The notes beneath the pieces are model-generated. The model was not told where the DNA came from and made no database searches. It saw only the letters and a list, made by a program, of their open reading frames with translations. From Harmonia axyridis (lineage: Eukaryota; Arthropoda; Insecta; Coleoptera; Coccinellidae): a stretch of DNA of 64,000 nucleotides. The DNA lies in assembly GCF_914767665.1 (NCBI RefSeq), contig NC_059502.1:9300001-9364000 (forward strand). Direction: 5' to 3'. Positions 58,529-64,000 of the stretch are shown one piece after another; within the stretch, counting starts at the first letter, position 1; each line of letters starts with the position of its first letter. Position numbers and translations under genes: made by a program.

Positions 58529-59864
58529 ACTGTCAAAGAAACTGCAACATCCAGAAGGAGCTGGAAATCAAATTTTTTTTTGGTAAACTTAGATAGTAAT
58601 AGCAAGAAGAAAATGATTGAATTTGGAGAAAAAATCGTATATTGTAGTCGGTTTTTGCAAGTTTTCCAAATTTTACAACAAACCAGCTGTTCGAGGAGAT
58701 CCAAAGTCGATGTTTAGTTGTTGTTAAAATGCCTAGAGCGCACATGTACGCCGAATTTATCGCCAGCTGAATGAATTTGAAACAGGAAGAATTATTGGTC
58801 TACGGGAGGCAGGGTTGTCATTTCAAGAAATCGTTAACCGTATGATCGGAAATCCAATAACTGTTATGAGATGTTGTCAAGCGTGGTTTAATAATGCCCA
58901 AAATCGAAGATGAGTAGGCACTGGACGTCGAAGAGGCACAAATGAAGTTCAAGATCGACGTCTAAGACTTATGGGCATTAGAGACCGATTTGCGACAACT
59001 CGATCTTTGGCTGATGAGTGGTTAGGAGAACAAGACCATCCTGTAACTGTCCGCATGGTTCACCGCCGGATAAGGTCTTTTGGGCTGCAGTTATATCGAC
59101 CACATCTTGTGTTACCTCTGACGGTTGAGCATCGCCGGCAACGATTACAGTGGTGCAGAGAACGTCAACATTGGAATGTGGAATGGCATCAAGTCGTCTT
59201 TTCTATCGAATCTCGTTTCTCCTCGGGTGCACATGATGGCCGAAGAAGCGTTAGACGACGTCAGGGAGAAAGACGTGAACCTCAGTTTGAGCGTTATGTA
59301 CACTGGATAGTAGGCGTTATGATATGGGGTGCTATTGCACATGCAAGTAGGTCACCTTTTAGTTGTTATCCGAGGTAACATGACATCGCTGCGTTACCTT
59401 CAAGAAATAGTGGAACCATATGTTCTCCCTTACCTTAACCGGCTCGAGAATACAATATATCTGCAAGATAATGCCCGACCTCATGTTGCCAAAGTTAGTT
59501 TGAACATTTTCGAAGCGATCCATGTGAATCTTTTGCCATGGCTGCCCAGATCCCCCAAACTTTCACCCATAGAGCATGTTTGGGACATCATGAGTAGAAG
59601 GCTTGGAACTTTACCCCAGCCCCCACGGACTTTGGGGTTCTGAGACATGAAGTACAGGTAGCTTGGGATAGTATCCCTCAAGAAGAAATAGACCATCTTA
59701 TTGCATCAATGCCGAGACGTTTTGGGGAGTGTATAGATAATAGCGGTGGATAAACACATTATTAACAAATTTTTTGAAAAAATTGTAAACCCCTATGTTT
59801 TACCAAAACAAAAAAATTAAAAATTGAAACAGCTCCATCTGGGTGATGCATTTTTTTTGTCAGT
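58529..59864 (+). mobile_element. Tc1-type (DD34E) transposon, nearly full length
   Basis: 1336 bp flanked by TA on both sides (58527-58528 and 59865-59866). The inverted ends (left ACTGTCAAAGAAACTGCA, right mirrored TTTTTTTGTCAGT) extend ~60 bases and include the word CATC-AGA-GGAGCTG. Full length for the family, and the best-preserved DNA transposon in the window. Confidence 0.9.
58730..59753 (+). pseudogene. Tc1-type transposase pseudogene
   Basis: It starts MPRA near 58730. After an early frameshift the HTH region reads RQLNEFETGRIIGLREAGLS and has a TGA stop near 58914. From 58971 it continues as HRRIRSFGLQLYRPHL, RRRQGERREPQFERYVH and GVMIWGAIAHASRSPF. A frameshift near 59355 and another near 59640 follow. 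IYLQDNARPHVAKV and RSPKLSPIEHVWDIMSRRLG carry the second Asp and the Glu, which I count as spaced by 34. The first Asp position reads SIESRF instead of the expected SDESRF, so the triad is broken. It ends RRFGECIDNSGG at TAA 59751-59753. Confidence 0.88.
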
Positions 59865-60229
59865 TAATATAATTCTTCTTTCAATGACTACCTCAGGAAC
59901 TGTTCAATAAATACTGCTGAAAATATATCTTGTAAAGAAATGTGTTATTCAAAACTGAACCATAAAACCAGGTTACTTTTCCATCTTGAAATGAAAGTTT
60001 TGGCACAAATATCAACTTTATGGAAAATTAAAAGCATTCAACATGTCCAGTAAGCTCTGAAAAATTACATTATAGTTATGTTTTCCTCTTGAAATTATAT
60101 GAAGCAGTTTGTACCAAAACTTCCTAGACATACATTGAAGCAGCATCCGGTAAGATCAACACCTGAATGGGAGACCGCTTTGTTGGACACATGTACAAAA
60201 CTGAAATTTTTTTTTTCAATAAGCGTGTA
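59865..60229. other. Intergenic, non-coding; ends with a 5S-like fragment
   Basis: AT-rich; no feature except the 5S-like piece at 60136-60192. Confidence 0.4.
60136..60192 (+). repeat. 5S rRNA-like fragment 3
   Basis: GAAGCAGCATCCGGTAAGAT, then CAACACCTGAATGGGAGACC and GCTT match the 5S rRNA 3' half (AAGCAGCGTCGGG...TAGTACCTGGATGGGTGACCGCCT) including box C. A T10 run follows ~15 bases later (60207-60216). Confidence 0.55.
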
Positions 60230-60600
60230 ATTCGTCGGGGTTGATTAATCAGGCTCGTTCTCCAGGCGCCACGCATGCGACGCACCTAATTAATCGGGAT
60301 ACCGGATCGGCCCACGTCTACCGAAAAATAATTAGGCGCGCATTTGTCAGCAGCATCCTGTGCATCGTTTCCCCAGCCCGATAACACTTTTAAGACTGGC
60401 TCGCGTGGCCCCCTTTGATGCCAAGTCGCGGATGATGAATGATAGCGCGTTTGTCAGTGCCCCGGGACATCCGGGAGAGATCCAGACGGCGACGTCAAAG
60501 GTCCCTGCGCTAACCAGCGAGAACCTGGCTTCCTTGCTGGATAAATATTTTGCGTTCCCGGGTTTTATTAGGTGAAAGAACTGGGCAAAGATGAAAGGGG
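60230..60600. promoter_or_regulatory. GC-richer block with homeodomain-type sites (candidate enhancer)
   Basis: Contains GATTAATC (60243-60250), TAATTAATC (60287-60295) and TAATTA (60329-60334) inside otherwise CG-rich DNA. Overlapping frames on both strands (60347-60604 and 60360-60575) lack motifs. Function is inferred from composition and context only. Confidence 0.35.
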
Positions 60601-60849
60601 ACATGGAATCAAAGCGGGTCGTTTTTCTTGTGGTCTTGATCGATATCGGTCAGTGGCGTAGGATGGGAGTGAAATGGGGTTTTTTCGGAAATTAGGTTGT
60701 GGCGGTTGTGCTATTTCTTGCATCAACTCTGAGGTCTCGCGAAGACTTTAGAGAGGTGAATTTGAAAAAATTAGTGGTCATTTTGAGTTTTGAACTCATA
60801 TCATACTAACCTGACTTGATTTTCTCAACAAATAGCCAACAAACATAGT

Positions 60850-61770
60850 TCATAGCTGGTCCTTCATGGGGTTATGATCCTAGCACTCTTCGTACGGCAG
60901 CTTTGGCCTTGGTTTTTTCTGCTGCTGAATACTGTTGTTCTGTTTGGTTCAATAGTGCTCATGTTGATAAAATTGATGCACAGCTAAACGTTTCTATGAG
61001 AATTATCAGTGGAACTATTAGATTACACCTTTACATTGGTTACCAGTGCTATCACATATAGTTCAACCTCATATTCGTATACAGGTAGCAGTAAAGAATT
61101 TTTGGGAAAAATTTCATTTCTATCCGAATTTATTTCCAATTATATCTTACCTCCCAGATACTAGAACTGCTGGATTAAAGTCACGCAAACCTTTGTGGAT
61201 TAATACCTTCCTTCAATCTGATGAAAGTGACAAGGAAATTTGGAGTTCGGAATTGAGTTCTTGTAATGTCTTCAACAGAGGTTTAATCGTTGATCCTTCA
61301 GAGAAAGTTCTAGGTTTCGATCTTCCAAGGAAAATTTGGTGTGTTTTAAATCGACTCAGGACTGGTCATGGTCGTTACAATAGTATGCTCTTCAAATGGC
61401 ATTCTTTTGAAAGCCCACTATGTGAGTGTGGTGTAAAAGAAACCATTGACCACTTGGTGAATAATTGTCCAATTTATAAATTTCATGGTGGTTTCCAAGC
61501 TATCCTGCCAGTTTCAGTTTCTTTTTTAGAATGGTTCGCTAACTTCAAATCAATATACTTGATGGAAACTAACATTTATCACTCCTTTCTAGTTCTTTTC
61601 TTTTTTGTTTTCAGATTCAATTATGAAGAAGTCAAAAGAGTGAAGAGAAAAGATGGAAAAGATTTTGTTTGGATAAAGAAGAAGCCCGTCAATATAAATA
61701 TGTCCGCTACTGTAAACAAATACAAAAACCAATCACTGCACCTATAAGGGGGGAGACAGAGTTTTTGCTG
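60850..61770 (+). pseudogene. LINE C-terminal fragment, copy 1
   Basis: PSWGYDPSTLRTAALALVFS, AAEYCCSVWFNSAHVDKIDA, QLNVSMRIISGTIR, then after a frameshift TPLHWLPVLSHIVQPHIRIQ. The long frame 61046-61747 follows, with GLKSRKPLWINTFL, LRTGHGRYNSMLFKWHS and the zinc-finger-like CECGVKETIDHLVNNCP. This is the region downstream of the reverse transcriptase in insect non-LTR elements. The catalytic domain is absent. The last ~150 bases include TTTTGTTTTCAG, an acceptor-like word, followed by NYEEVKRVKRKDGKDFVW; both LINE copies share it. Confidence 0.8.
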
Positions 61771-63267
61771 AGGTTTTCATCTGTACTTTTGTGTCATACG
61801 TTTAAATGTATGATGCCCCGTTTTCATTTCCTCTGCTAATACTGAGGTTACAGCTACACATGCTATGTTGTTTGAAGTTGATAATTTTCGTATAGTTACC
61901 AAATAACGAACTTTCGATTGTCATAAAATCATCTCGTCTAATATCAATTTCCTAGGGATATAACTACTGAAAATTTCAAGTTTATACCGAGATTTTTCGT
62001 ATCAGTGAGGACGGACGGACATAAATGATTCTGACTAATTATTATTCATCATTGAGTCGATCCCAATCGATCACTCTCGCTTCAACATTCGATCATAACA
62101 GAAATTTGGTCAAAGGTACAAGCCCACAATACTAAAATTAATTTAAAACTGTATCCCTTTATATTATCATGATATTTTTTCCACGTCACTGTTGGATATT
62201 AGCTCGGACACCTTGATACTGGTGTTGAGTACATCTTTATTATTTCGGCTGTTTGAATTATTATAACATTCATCCAGATGACTCGTATTTATGTTGTGGG
62301 TTTAAGATATTTTTGTTTCCTATAATGTGAGCTTGGCGTTGACACATTTGTTGATTTTGGACACTTTGATCGGGACAAAGCCGGAAACCTTTGTAGCTCG
62401 TGAAAATATTTTGATACGTTTGATATGACGTCACCAACGCTGATGAGTATTCTAAAGGGATAACTTGGAGTTAGAACTGTCAACTTGGAAAATGGAAATA
62501 ACCAGGCAAAATAATCAATCATAAAAGTTGAATATAATGAATTGTTTCAAATGTGTAAATTTCATACTCTTGTTTAAAATTATAACTATGAATTGTGAAT
62601 GAAATTTTCAGGTCAGGTTCTGATCTCGAATGCAGTGTTTAGGTTCTATAACGGGCATAATCAGACTAGGGGTTCAGTGAAATTTTATTATGCCGTTAAT
62701 TTCAAAACTGCATATTCGATCGAGATCCATTTATGCCTTTGAATGTGAAACAATTTCGACCTTTCATCAGAACAGTAAAAAATGAACTGAGTTGAGATTG
62801 AATATGAAATAACAACGATAATATTCTAAATAGCACACCCTGTATGTTATTTTGTCATTAGGTAGCAAACTTTATTATCTTCGAGAATTTTTTTTTTTAG
62901 CAGATGGGAAAATAAAATATAGGCGGTATTAAAATAAGTTATCAATGAATCGTCTCATTTCGAACATTCAATAGATAAACAGTCAATGTTTATCAAAAAG
63001 TCAGTACTTGCCTCCGTTCTTCTAGTAATCACTCTCGAATTCTCATTCAATAACATTCATTCAGTTTTCAGGTTTTTCAAAATTGTCCTACAATTGATGA
63101 AAAATCCAAATAAGTATCTCAAATATGGTGAGTTTTTAGCTTATGAAACTTCGAACCAACTTGGGTTTAGTCTGTCCGATGGGAAAAAACATGTGTTTGA
63201 TAATTTGCACTTTTTTGGTACACCCTGTGTATTTTCAAACAATTTGAGAATGCAGCTCTGATGGAGC
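61771..63267. other. Intergenic, non-coding
   Basis: No gene supported. ACACCCTGTA-type MITE ends occur singly at 62837 and 63221. The frames at 62289-62522 and 62986-63261 have no recognisable motif. Confidence 0.35.
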
Positions 63268-63857
63268 TATAGAGTAATAAACATATATAGAGAGAGTATA
63301 CGAAATTTTGCTATGTCCCCAACTTGGTTAGATTACATTGTGGGATTGTAATATATTTTCAAATCCACAATTTTACTATATCATTATGAATGTATATTAT
63401 ATTGAATGAAATATATTTATTTGAGTGATCCTCAATTAAATATGCAAATTTGAATATATGGAATCCGATATTTTTCCTACTTGTTGAATTTATAGTATGC
63501 AGAATATTCATTATTTTCTGTATTTACCTGCTGAAATCCAAGGTTTTGCAACTATTGATCTTCCAGTGTCATCCGTTGTTTCAAGTCGTTTGGCGCGCTC
63601 GAAGTTTGTTCTCTGAATTTCTGATATATGTAGGTATTCATTTTGATATATTTTTAGTCAATATGAAACGTTGATTCACTATGTGACATAAGAAGTGCGT
63701 TTTTTGTGGAGAAACTCGCGAATTGAGTGAAATATCGTATAACTGATATGTTTTCATTTCTGCGCGCTTCATGTAAAATTTGATAGTTCATGTTGGGGAC
63801 AAAATTTGCTTACTGAAAATGACATATGCTCCCTCTACCTATGTTTATTACTCTGAG
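63268..63857 (+). mobile_element. P-element-like MITE, copy 4
   Basis: 590 bp; ends TATAGAGTAATAAACATA and TATGTTTATTACTCTGAG. Flanks GATGGAGC (63260-63267) and GATGAAGT (63858-63865) agree at 6 of 8 positions in exactly the place of the 8-bp duplication of copy 2. The interior is colinear with copies 1 and 2. Confidence 0.8.
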
Positions 63858-64000
63858 GATGAAGTCTTATTATATAGTGTCGAAAGAAAATGGAAAAATT
63901 TCAGCGTTTAACCGTAATAGGGGTGGAACACCCTTTATAACGTATGATTCAATCTCTGAGCACAAATTGAATCACTTTTTAAGTGAGTTCTGAGAGAAGA

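Noticed and set aside
1..64000. tRNA genes, CRISPR arrays or bacterial features
   Set aside because: No B-box-like GGTTCGAATCC in a cloverleaf, no regularly spaced repeats, and the content is clearly of an insect nuclear genome.

Overview
The window is AT-rich, intron-containing insect nuclear DNA, most likely from a beetle (inferred from the mirror-type protein and the transposon mix; the species is not identified). It holds one recognisable host gene: mirror (mirr), an Iroquois-complex TALE homeodomain transcription factor, on the + strand. Four coding exons are visible: 17268-17585, 27983-28089, 44699-44997 and 45059-45729. All splice phases agree and give 464 codons before the stop. Any more 5' coding or leader exon was not found in the first 17 kb. 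The protein has a Cys-rich N-terminal motif, a linker, a 62-residue TALE homeodomain, an acidic stretch, an Iroquois (IWSLA) motif and a Ser/Pro-rich tail.

Layout: 1-17.2 kb is non-coding DNA 5' of the first visible exon, with two damaged DD34D mariners, several inverted-repeat MITEs, two copies of a ~0.7 kb repeat, and GC-richer blocks that could be regulatory. 17.6-28.0 kb and 28.1-44.7 kb are two large introns filled with transposon relics. The last intron is only 61 bp. From 46.4 to 64 kb there is no host gene that I can support, only further transposon debris and possible regulatory blocks.

The repeat content is unusually readable. (1) A hAT family has ~0.8 kb deletion derivatives that keep only the C-terminal dimerisation domain; three copies have 8-bp target duplications and one is a 211-bp terminal-repeat-only MITE. 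(2) A ~590-bp family has 8-bp target duplications and a decayed THAP-like N-terminus, suggesting a P-element origin; one copy sits inside a LINE reverse transcriptase reading frame. (3) Tc1/mariner is represented by at least three groups: DD34D mariner, a DD41D rosa-like group, and a nearly complete DD34E Tc1. (4) Two opposite-strand copies of one LINE lie 3' of mirr. (5) There are three 5S rRNA-like fragments. (6) A ~0.7 kb repeat has a conserved start reading MSDEID.

The large introns and gene-poor flanks fit the known biology of Iroquois genes, which sit among long-range enhancers. Candidate regulatory features include a cluster of seven TGTCA pentamers (the TALE half-site) just inside the first large intron, a perfect 39-bp duplication carrying TTACGTCA, a CpG-dense block at 40.5 kb and a block rich in TAATTA/GATTAATC at 60.2 kb. 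All of these functional readings are inference. No tRNA, CRISPR array or prokaryotic feature was seen.
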